Of a stretch of 64,000 nucleotides of DNA, positions 44,050-55,000 are shown one piece after another. The notes beneath the pieces are model-generated. The model worked only from the letters and a program-made list of their open reading frames with translations. It had not been told where the DNA came from and did not search any database. A program made the translations under genes and the position numbers. The stretch lies in the NCBI GenBank assembly GCA_009746045.1, contig RPFO01000123.1, positions 1,285,410 to 1,349,409 on the forward strand. The letters run 5' to 3'. Within the stretch, counting starts at the first letter, position 1. Every line of letters begins with the position of its first letter. Origin of the DNA: Mesostigma viride (lineage: Eukaryota > Streptophyta > Mesostigmatophyceae > Mesostigmatales > Mesostigmataceae).

Positions 44050-45771
44050 CTGTAAAATTTGCTACACCCAAGTATGCCCCAGGGCAAGAACCCTGTGTGG
44101 CAGACCTGGTTCACAACCAAAAACTTCATCCCAACTCATTTGGATTGGGCAAGCATGATGTGGCTAAAATGTCTCCTCTTTCTTATGAACAGATAGAGCA
44201 AGACTGTCGCACACACATAGGATTCCTAAAATGGGTGGAGGCCTTTAACAAGGCCAGGGAAGAATGGGTAGTGCCAGATCCTCTTAGTCCTTCTCATACT
44301 CCCCTGTCACACCTATTGACAAAAAGCCTGCAGGGTGCAAGCACTTGCGCCTGAAGTTTGTGTGTAAACATAAGCCAGCAGCAGATGGGTCAGTCATCTT
44401 TCATGCTAGACCTTGTGTGACAGAGTTCAAGGGCACCACTGATCTGACAGAGGCAGAGTTGTACACGCCAGGCATTCAGCAAACATCCCTAAAAATCTTG
44501 CTGTCTGTCTTTGTGGGTCATCTCAATGATGGGGATGACTATATCTGTAAGGCTACAGACATTAAAAGGGCTTTCCTGAAAGGCTCACCTGAGATAGCAC
44601 AACAAGTGTGGCATGGTCAGGTGTACGTAGTCTCCACTCCCAGAGTTTGGGCAAAACACATCCCTCAGCAGTACCTGAAAGCTAACATAGGTGTTGAAGG
44701 GCTGCAATCAGCTCCTCGCATTTTCAGGATGTCAGCTCAGGCTGTGTTTGAAAAGTTAGGGGCTAGATATGATGACATAGACCCTTGCTTCTTTGTGGTC
44801 CCACACCCTCATGGCATTCTCACCTTTGTGTGGCATGGGGATGATCAGCTGATTGCTGGGCCAAGGCGTGCTGTGGATGATTTTATTCAACAAGTGTCAC
44901 AGCATTTTGAGATTGGCAAGCAAGTAGAGCTGGGCACCACTGCCATAAAATTTTGTGGCACAATGTTACAACTCCAGCAGCATCAAAACCAGTGGGTGTG
45001 TGCACTCTACTCTCCCAATGATTACATGCACAGCTGCTTGGAGGTTTTGCAAACAAAAATCAAACCTGGAGCCTGTCCTACCATTAGAGGCAAGCTGGGG
45101 TGGTTGTGCTCAACGTGTGCACCTCACCTGGCTGTGGTTAGCAGAGTTGATGATGATGTCTTGATGCAAGTAGGTCACAAAGCCATCACCAAAACTCTCC
45201 AGGAGGGCCCTCCCCTTATCTTGCACTCCTTGGATCTCCACAAAACCATTCACATCCAAGCTATGATGGATAGTTCCATGGAGTCCAGGCAGATTACCAA
45301 GTTGCAGGCAAGGGAGTCAGGCTTGTATTTTGTGCAGAATGATGATGCACCCTTGTCTCTCATTTCATGGTACAGCCGGTTGCATAGACGCAAGGCTGTC
45401 AGCAGCAATGCTGCTGAGTGCAGGGCAGTGGTGTCAGCAGTGCTTCATGCCAGGTACTTGAATCATGTGCTGGTTTGGTTGCAGATGCAAGCAGGCAGCA
45501 ATGCTGGGGTGGTGGCACACTTGCTCACTGACAGTCAGTCAGTCCTCAGTTTCCTTGCTAACCCCTATGCTGTCACACTGATCTTGACTGGGTGGTCCTG
45601 AAACAGGAGTCCACCTACTGGGAGTCCACCCGTCACGTGGAGGACAAACACAACGCTGCTGATGCACTCACTAAAGTGCCTCAGCAGGCAGCTGACCAAT
45701 ACCAGCTGTTGTACCACTTGATGAACCCCTATGGCAAGCAGGCAACCCTGCCCCATAGGGGGGACGCCTAG
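44050..45771 (+). pseudogene. Copia-type reverse transcriptase and RNase H, frameshifted
   Basis: An N-terminal lead (HIGFLKWVEAFNKAREEW) is followed, after a one-base shift near 44305, by IDKKPAGCKHLRLKF, then motif A as ATDIKRAFLKG, LQSAPRIF, DPCFFVV and the catalytic HGDDQLIAG. RNase H residues are seen in IQAMMDSS, NAAECRAVV and LTDSQSVLSF. After another shift near 45575 the end reads HNAADALTKVPQQ, the Ty1/copia C-terminal signature, stopping at TAG 45769-45771. The spacing fits Ty1/copia, not gypsy. Confidence 0.85.
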
Positions 45772-46835
45772 CAGGGTCCTGTTCACCAGGGCCGCCTAGG
45801 TCACCCAGTACCCCTTGGGCAGGTCCAAGGGGTAGGTTGTGGCTTCCAGCAAGGGGGGTTGGTTGGAGTCTGTTTTCATACATCTGCGTGCCCTATGCCC
45901 AATAAAATCTGTTTTGATTTTTTCAACACCATGGAATTTCGTTATGCACACCTTCATAGGTGGGCATGGGATGTATCTCACACCTTTCTTCACTAGGGCG
46001 TATGCCTTGGTGGATTGGCCTTGAGCTCAGTGGCTCAGGTGCCCCCATTCAAGTGGAGGGTCAAAGCTCCCTTGACAGGTGGTTACCCAGGACCCCAGTT
46101 CACTGTGGATATCCTGGGCCACCTGGCCTTACTGTTCAGTGGCAGTAAAGGCATGGGTGCTGTCATGTTGTCCAGTACAACGTGCTCAGCACAGGTGCAG
46201 GATGACATATTCCTGTCACCTGTCACCAGGACTCAAGTCACCCATGTGCAGGGCAGGGGTGGCTGGTCTCACACGTTGTGCAGGTGCAACGTGGCCAGGT
46301 CCAGGATGTCATAGTCCTGTCACCTGTCACTCGGACTTCAGCCCCCTCTGTGCAGGGCAGGGGTGGCTGGTCCTCACATGTTGCAGGTACAACATGGACA
46401 GTGCAGGGTGCAATAAACCTGTCCACTGTCACTCCTCAGGTTGCAGGTAACCTGAGCTCAGTTGACCCAGCCTGGCTGGGTATTTTCTCTCTGAGTGGGC
46501 GATGATGATGGAACAACATGGAACCTCTTAAACGGTTACCTTGGCATTTTTTTACAATGGCTCTCTTGGCTGGTGATGCACTCCCTGGATAGGCAGACAG
46601 GCATAGCTATCTCCCTTGTGAGCTCGCGAGGAGGAGGAACTCCCCGGGCATGTTGAGCTAAACGTGATGCCATCACAAGTATTGCACGAGTTCTGGGGCC
46701 CATCTTTTTCAGTCCAGATGTTGCAGTATGGGTGTCAGTTGCTCAGCACCTCAGTCAGCTTGGAGTCAGTCTCCTAGCTGGGCAGGGTCAGGCTTGAAGT
46801 CGCTAGCCTTCAACCTGAAAGGAAAACATAATGGG
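45772..46835 (+). other. 3' untranslated part of the copia-type element with a short tandem duplication and polypurine tract
   Basis: Between pol and the 3' LTR, a ~115-bp unit (GTCACCTGTCAC ... TGCAGGGCAGGGGTGGCTGG) is imperfectly repeated at about 46193-46310 and 46311-46395. The last bases before the LTR (46817-46835, GAAAGGAAAACATAATGGG) serve as a plausible polypurine tract. No ORF with a known domain. Confidence 0.6.
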
Positions 46836-47286
46836 AGTTAGATGAGATGCTTAGGCTGACACACGGATTTCCGGCCTGCGCGCCGCGTATTGCCTACCGC
46901 GGCTGAGCGGGACACCTCAGTACAGTACGGCAGGGTGTACGGTACTGAGGTGTCATGTGGACCGATGTGCGGTTAGTGCCAGACTGTGCCTAGAGCTCGA
47001 CCCGCCAGGTCCGGGTTATCCGGTTCTGACGGGCCGAGTGTAGTCGATGCTAGTGACGTGGTCGCATGGCATTGCAGTGTACAGTTGTCCACTGGTCGTG
47101 TGCTGCAGGTAGCACCGCCATAGGCATATAGGCGTAGCACTGGGGAGTGCCACAGCACCCGAGTTTGCCCAGACGTTCCATTCTGAGCCCTCAGCTTCCA
47201 TTGCTCTCTCATTGTATTATTGTAATACAATCATCATTCGCTCTCAGCTTTCGCAGTTGTTCGTCGTTCCTAGTCTCCATCCAACT
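46836..47286 (+). repeat. 3' LTR of the copia-type element
   Basis: 451 bp, matching the 5' LTR with about ten scattered differences, mostly single-base insertions or deletions. Same AGTTAGATG...CATCCAACT ends. Confidence 0.9.
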
Positions 47287-49590
47287 GCCCCTTGCGTGCG
47301 CGGTGGATGTACGTGTGTGTGCAGGCGTCCCTTGCGTGCGTGGTGTATGTACGTGTGTGTGCAGCCGGCCCTTGCGTGCATGGTGTGTGTACGTGTGTGT
47401 GCAGCCGCCCCTTGCGTGCATGGTGTGTGTACATGTGAGTGCAGTCGCCCTTGCGTGCGCGGTGGATGTACGTGTGTGTGCAGCCGCCCCTTGTGTGCAT
47501 GGTGTATGTACATGTGAGTTCAGCCGGCCCCTTGCGTGCATGGTGTATGTACATGTGAGTGCAGCCGGCCCTTGCGTGCATGGTGTGTGTACGTGTGTGT
47601 GCAGCCGCCCCTTGCATGCGCGGTGGATGTACGTGTGTGTGCAGCCGGCCCTTGCATGCGCGGTGGATGTACGTGTGTGTGCAGTCGCCCCTTGCGTGCG
47701 CGGTGGATGTACATGTGTGTGCAGCCGCCCCTTGCGTGCGCGGTGTGTGTACGTGTGTGTGCAGTTGCCCCTTGCGTGCGCGGTGGATGTACGTGTGTGT
47801 GCAGGCGTCCCTTGCGTGCGTGGTGTATGTACGTGTGTGTGCAGCCGGCCCTTGCGTGCATGGTGTGTGTACATGTGTGTGCAGGCGTCCCTTGCGTGCG
47901 CGGTGTGTGTGTAAGTGTGCGTGCACTCGCCCCTTGCGTGCATGGTGTATGTACACGTGTGTGCAGCCGCCCCTTGCGTGCATGGTGTATGTACATGTGA
48001 GTGCAGCCGGCCCCTTGCGTGCATGGTGTATGTACATGTGAGTGCAGCCGGCCCTTGCGTGCGCGGTGGATGTACGTTTGTGTGCAGCCGTCCCTTCCGT
48101 GCATGGTGTGTGTACGTGTGTGTGCAGTTGCCCCTTGCGTGCGCAGTGGATGTACGTGTGTGTGCATGCCGGCCCTTGCGTGCATGGTGTGTGTACGTGT
48201 GTGTGCAGCCGCCCCTTGCGTGCGGGTGGATGTACGTGTGTGTGCACTCGCCCCTTGCGTGCGCGGTGGATGTACACGTGAGTGCAGCCGGCCCTTGCGT
48301 GCGCGGTGGATGTACGTTTGTGTGCAGCCGTCCCTTGCGTGCATGGTGTGTGTACGTGTGTGTGCAGTTGCCCCTTGCGTGCGCGGTGGATGTACGTTTG
48401 TGTGCAGCCGTCCCTTGCATGCGCGGTGGATGTACGTGTGTGTGCAGCCGCCCCTTGCGTGCGCGGTGTGGGTACGTGTGTGTGCAGCCGCCCCTTGCGT
48501 GCGCGGTGTATGTACGTGTGTGTGCATGCCGGCCCTTGCGTGCATGGTGGGTGTACGTGTGTGTGCAGCCGCCCCTTGCATGCGCGGTGTATGTACATGT
48601 GAGTGCAGCCGCTCCTTGCGTGCATGGTGGATGTACGTGTGTGTGCAGTCGCCCCTTGCGTGCGCGGTGTGTGTGTAAGTGTGCGTGCAGTCGCTCCTTG
48701 CGTGCGCGGTGGATGTACGTGTGTGTGCATGCCGTCCCTTGCGTGCGCGGTGGATGTACGTGTGTGTGCAGCCGCCCCTTGCATGCGCGGTGTATGTACA
48801 TGTGAGTGCAGCCGCTCCTTGCGTGCGCGGTGGATGTACGTGTGTGTGCAGTCGCTCCTTGCGTGCGCGGTGGATGTACGTGTGTGTGCAGTTGCCCCTT
48901 GCGTGCATGGTGCATGTACATGTGAGTGCAGCCGTCCCTTGCGTGCGCGGTGGATGTACGTGTGTGTGCAGCCGCCCCTTGCGTGCGCGGTGTGTGTACG
49001 TGTGTGTGCAGCCGCCCCTTGCGTGCGCGGTGTATGTACGTGTGAGTGCAGCCGCTCCTTGCGCGCATGGTGTGTGTACGTGTGTGTGCATGCCGGCCCT
49101 TGCGTGCATGGTGTGTGTACGTGTGTGTGCAGCCGCCCCTTGCGTGCGCGGTGGATGTACATGTGTATGCAGTTGCCCCTTGCGTGCATGGTGTATGTAT
49201 AGTGAGTGCAGCCGGCCCTTGCGTGCGCGGTGGATGTACGTGTGTGTGCAGCCGCCCCTTGCGTGCATGGTGTGTGTACGTGTGTGTGCAGCCGCCCTTG
49301 CGTGCGCGGTGTATGTACATGTGAGTGCAGCCGGCCCTTGCGTACGCGGTGTATGTACGTGTGTGTGCACTCGCCCCTTGCGTGCGCGGTGGATGTACGT
49401 GTGTGCGCACTCGCCCCTTGCGTGCATGGTGTATGTACACGTGAGTGCAGCCGGCCCCTTGCGTGCATGGTGTATGTACATGTGAGTGCAGCCGGCCCTT
49501 GCGTGCATGGTGTGTGTACATGTGAGTGCAGTCGCTCCTTGCGTGCTCGGTGTGTGTACGTGTGTGTGCAGCCGCCCCTTGCGTGCATGT
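47287..49590 (+). repeat. 40-bp satellite array, block 5
   Basis: About 57 monomers, continuing block 4 across the copia insertion. The stretch from 47453 duplicates the start of block 4. It ends abruptly at TGCATGTACATG near 49590. Across all five blocks there are roughly 270 monomers. Confidence 0.95.
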
Positions 49591-49719
49591 ACATGTTTGA
49601 AGAAATAAGCAATAGTGAATGGAACAGTAAAAAGAAAATCATTCCAGCATATGTATGTACAAGTTTTTAGTAGTACACTATGACTATCGTCAAACATAAC
49701 AATTTTCTACATTTTCATA

Positions 49720-51640
49720 CACACACGAACAACACACCCAACACACACACGCTATGTTTGCACCCAAGACACACACCAACACCTAAAAACAAGACACCAA
49801 CACACAAGACAGCCAACACACACCCAACACACACACACCCATGCAACACACACAGAACACACCTAAGTAACACACAACACACACGTACATCCCCCCCCAC
49901 ACACACACAACACCAACACATGACAATTAACATGCCACAACACACACACTGACACACATGCCCCAACACACACACACATGCCCCAACACACACACACATT
50001 CCCCAACACTGCACACACAACAACACCCAAACACACACCACACACACAGAACACACCTAAGTCACACACAACACACATGTACCCCCCCCCCCCACACACA
50101 CAACACCATGCAACACAAGAAAGTTGACATGCACACAACACACACACACACACACGCCCCAACACACACAACACACACAAAAGACACACAACACACATAC
50201 CCGACACACACACACACACACACTATGTTTGCACCCAACGTACACCCACACCCAACACCTACTAAAAACAAGACACCAACACACAAGACACCCAACACAC
50301 ACCCAAGACACACAATCACACACACGCAACACACACAGAACACACCTAAGTAACACACAACACACACGTACATCCCCCCCCCACACACAACACCAACACA
50401 TGACAATTAACATGCCACAACACACACACTGACACACATGCCCCAACACACACACACATGCCCCAACACACACACACATTCCCCAACACTGCACACACAA
50501 CAACACCCAAACACACACCACACACACACAAGACACCCAACACACATACCGAAAACACGCACACACAACACCTACTAAAAACAAGACACCAACACACAAG
50601 ACACCCAACACACACCCAACACACACACACACACACACACACATGTTTGCACCCACGACACACACACCAACACCTAAAAATAAGACACCAAGACACAAGA
50701 CACCCAACACACACTTAACACACACACACACAATGTTTGCACCCACGACACACACACCAACACCTAAAAATAAGACACCAACACACAACACACGTACACG
50801 TACATCCCCCCCCCCCCACAACACCAACACATGACAATTAACATGCAAACAACACACCACACAACACATACACACACACGCAACACACACCTAGGTCAAT
50901 CACACACAACACACACAAAACACACCTAAGTCACACACAACACACACGTACACCCCCCCACACACACCCAATACCAACACACAAGACACTTGGCACCCCC
51001 CCCACACACCCACACACCCACACCCACACACCCACACCACACATCCAACACACACAACACACACAAAAGACACTTAAGTCACACACAACACACACATAAC
51101 ACACCTAAGTCACACACAACACACACGTCCATCCCCCCCACACACTCAACACCAATACATGACAATTAACATGCACACAACACACACAGGCACACGCCCC
51201 AACACACACACACACACACACACAACATACATACACAGAGCACACACACACGCCCCAACACACACAACACACACAAAAGACACCCAACACACATACCGAA
51301 CACACACACACACACACACTATGTTTGCACCCGACATACACACACCCAACACCTACTAAAAACAAGACACCAACACACAAGACACCCTACACACACAACA
51401 CACACACACACACAACACATATCCAACACAAACAACACACACACCTAAGTCACACACACAACACACCTACTAAGACACACACACAACACACATGTACCTC
51501 CCCCCCCCACACCCAACATCAACACACAAGACACTTTGCACACACCCTACACCCCCCACACCTTTATGAATGCACCCAACACACACACAACACACACGCC
51601 GCAACACACATACCCAACATTCACCCAACACACCCAACAT
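49720..51640. repeat. CA-rich complex satellite
   Basis: Runs of ACACAC, AACACAC and poly-C, with a longer unit containing TATGTTTGCACCCA and AACAAGACACCAACACACAAGACA recurring at about 49753, 50224, 50641, 50733 and 51311. The block at about 49860-50060 is nearly repeated at about 50345-50545. The C-rich strand is now on top, the reverse of the GT-rich satellite to the left. Frames on either strand are low-complexity artefacts. Confidence 0.9.
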
Positions 51641-51654
51641 ATAAGGGTAAACAT

Positions 51655-51683
51655 GGTTTAGGAGTGTAGGGGTTTAGGGTTTA
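51655..51683. repeat. Telomere-like TTTAGGG motif
   Basis: GGTTTAGGAGTGTAGG is followed by GGTTTAGGGTTTAAGG, about two plant-type telomere units in the G-rich orientation, at the right edge of the CA-rich satellite. Confidence 0.55.
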
Positions 51684-52002
51684 AGGCCTACCATACACCC
51701 GTATGTAAAAATGCAACAACACGCCAAGTCATCCGCCACCATGCAAAAATATATAAACACAACTGGTCATCCTCAACAATAATAGTACCCAATCCGCACT
51801 TGGCACTTGTCCAGTTTCGTAAGTCCAACGGCCGTTGGCTTTGAGAAATTAAGACATGCGAACTGCGCCATTCAGCCAAGCTAAAGTATAGGCTGCCATT
51901 GCCCCGTATGTAATGTAGTAGTAAGGTGAACGACCGTCGACAAAAAAACACACGGGACATACAAACACCAATTTTACACAGTTATGTTTGGAATGACGTA
52001 CC

Positions 52003-55000
52003 GTAATTTCGGCGTCCACCTTCTTCGCAATTGTGAACCAGCCCTGTCGCGTGTTGTCCGGATGTCCTTCCCACTTGCCCTTCGTGACCTTTGCGACGCT
52101 CAGGTAGCACACGATTGCAGTTAAGGGTTCTCGGTCGTCTGGGTTCCAGAAGAAGCGTCGGGCGTCCGATCCGGAGGAGGAGCACCTCTCGAAGTATTTT
52201 ACGTACATTACCCAGTTGCCTTTCTTAAAAACCTCGCCCCCCCCCCGGTATGTTTGTTTAAACACTCATCCTTGTCGAGTTGGTGGGCGACTCGAACAAC
52301 TTTCGCCAACCAGTACGGGTGGTCGGGCACATGGTCCTTGTGCCCCCTCTCAGATGCGACTGCGACGGCCTCCCCCTCCTGCAAACCACGCCCCAACTCG
52401 TTTCTTGCCGTTTGAAGGTGGTTCAGGCGGGTTCCCGGATATCGCGTGGGGTTCCGCGACTTACTCGCCTGGAGTTTTACAGTCCACGACGAGCTGCTCC
52501 AATCCTTTGGGCATGTCCTCCACTTGCCCTCTCGGCACTCCGCACAACCGAAGCATGAAAAGCGCCTGAGCTGAACCACCTCGACCTGCTCGCCCTTTTT
52601 GTCCAGTCGCCACTGGTGTGCCGTGGAGATATCTCGGATCGCGCCTCGCTCCTTACCGGACGTGGGAATCTGCAATTGTAAATCCATGAAACAACATCAC
52701 AGCACATTTCCCAACTCCAACGGCCGTTGGCACTCAACAATTATAAGATTTCCAAACTCCAACGGCCGTTGGCCCTTGGAAACTTTATAAGTACATTTCT
52801 CAACTCCAACGGCCGTTGGCACTCAACAATTATATGATTTTCCAGCTCCAACGGCCGTTGGCCTTATGAAACTTCAAACTGCATCAAGGAAGCTGTCCTC
52901 TGTATAGTGTAACCAGAGACAAATTATAGAACTGCACTTGCACCACCAGAAAGCAACTGTCTTTACTTACGTTATCGAGAAGAAATGCCCGTCGAACCAC
53001 GTCCGATTGTGCCGATGGTCGACTCGAGTCTTTGCCGGTTCTCCAATCCCGGTTCAGGTAGGCCACCAGTGCCTCCACCGTATTCAGGTTCCGATTGTCC
53101 TCCTGCATCTGCGCTCTTTTGAGGATGCTTTTCACCGTCCCCCCCTCCCCGTCCGACTCCCCCTTCCCATGTCCTGCACATGAGTAGTTCCACTCCAATG
53201 TGTCCAAGTCGGGGTCGGCCTCGAGCAGGTCCGCAGCCATCGCCACCACATACCGGGATTGGAACTGCTCCTTACAGTTGTCGGACCAACTGATCCAGTT
53301 CCTCACCTCCACCCCCTCCTCCCTCAGCACCTTAAGGGTATTCTTCATCACGAACTCCAGGGTCTGGGCATTCCTCGGTACGTCCTTCCCCATGTAATCG
53401 TGCTTCACCCTTTTGATTTCCAGCGATACGGGATCACGGTACATCACGATCACCGGCATCAGGACGTAACTACTTGGGTACCAGTACTGCGCCTGCAACT
53501 GTTTCTGCAGGTGGTCCGAATAGTTCTCCGAGTAGTCCATCAGGACCACCACCGTTCCCAGCGGCATCACGTCAATGCACTCCTTGTAAGCGTGGTGCTG
53601 CCAGGCCCATGTATGGACGTGAATGGCGAATTCCGGGAAGCGCGCCGTAATGAGTTCATGGAGCTCCGAGAGGGTTGACTTGATGAGTTTTTGCTGCAGG
53701 TTCATTTGCGGCGCCACATCCTCCTCCTGCAACACAACACACCCGCGCACCATGGATTGACCGAAGAATGGAAGTCAGCAGCTGGGAATTTCCCAACGCC
53801 AACGGCCGTTGGAAGTATGAAAGTCTACATATATATATTCAACGATGCAAATATACATGCTTACCGTCCCACGGGGCGCTGTGCCCTCCTTTACGAAGTC
53901 GAACCACGTGTACTTCTTTGTCCACCCCTTCATCTGGTCCGTCACGATGAACTCGGAAATCCCACACTCGTTGCAGGTCCCTTCCAAGCAGTTCATTGGG
54001 ACGTTAACGAACGGGCCGCCCGTCCTCCCCCTCCTTGCCCCCCTCCCCCCTCTCAGACCTGTGGCAGGTGAAACGTCGAACGAAGTCATGGGCATTGTCA
54101 GGCACGGAAGGGATACCCTCCCTCTCCTCGATCTCCAGCGTGCTCTTCAACTCCTTGACGCCTTTGGTGAAGGCAGAGAGCAGGGACTCGAAGACGACGT
54201 GCTTTTCGCATGCGCACAAGTCCCGGTCCTTCCACACGCCCTTTACGCACTTGGGCATGAACTCCACGAACTTCGTGTACCCCACCTTGTACCTTGTCCC
54301 GTCCGCAGTCGTCACGATACCTCCCTTGTACGGCGACGCGTCAGAACAGAACCGCTTGTAAATCGTTTCAAGCGAGTCCAAGTAGTACCTTCCGCCCTGG
54401 GAGGAAATCAGGATCCTGGCGTTTCCCTTCCTTTCGAACTCATTGACCACGTCCTTATGGTTGGGAGACGCCCTCGTGTTTAGGTCTGACAACCAGTAAC
54501 TCCCGACGATTTCTTTGACCTCCTCCGGAAACTTGTCCGACCGTACAGCCCGAGGGGGCGCCTTCAGGGCGGGAAGGTCGCCCCCCATCCTCATTCCCCT
54601 TGCGGTCTGGATATAGATATCCTTGGGCGTGACGTTAAGCAGCCGCGCGAGAGTGCAATGCCCTTGATTGTTCATGCCGTCCTTTCCCAAGCACATTGAC
54701 AGCACAGCGCACTTCGCGTTCCTGTGCTCATCCGACTTGCCCAATTCCCGGAAACCTTGCACGATGTTGCATTTGCACTGAACCAAGGTGATCGGAGGAA
54801 ATTGATCTTGGTTATTAAATAACGCTTAAAAGACAAGCATTAAATCACAAATGCCGACGCCCACATTTCACGTCCTTCATGGTGAAAAACGTGTGAAATA
54901 AGGCATGAGCGTGAGTTGCCAAGGAGCAGTGCCTAGGCTAAATGCTACGCCGCCCAAAGGACAGGTCACGACACAAACAGATCACAGCCGTACGATACGT

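Larger units (their letters stand above)
38825..47286 (+). mobile_element. Ty1/copia-type LTR retrotransposon, 8,462 bp, frameshifted
   Basis: Bounded by LTRs of 456 and 451 bp and the 5-bp duplication GCCCC (38820-38824 and 47287-47291). Both insertion ends fall inside satellite monomers. The coding region runs gag, integrase, protease-like, reverse transcriptase, RNase H. The LTRs differ by about ten small changes, mostly single-base indels, and the genes are broken by frameshifts. It is either an older insertion than the gypsy one or poorly polished sequence. Confidence 0.9.

Noticed and set aside
49715-51380. Cys/Val-rich and His/Thr-rich frames
   Set aside because: Low-complexity translation of (CA)n-type satellite.
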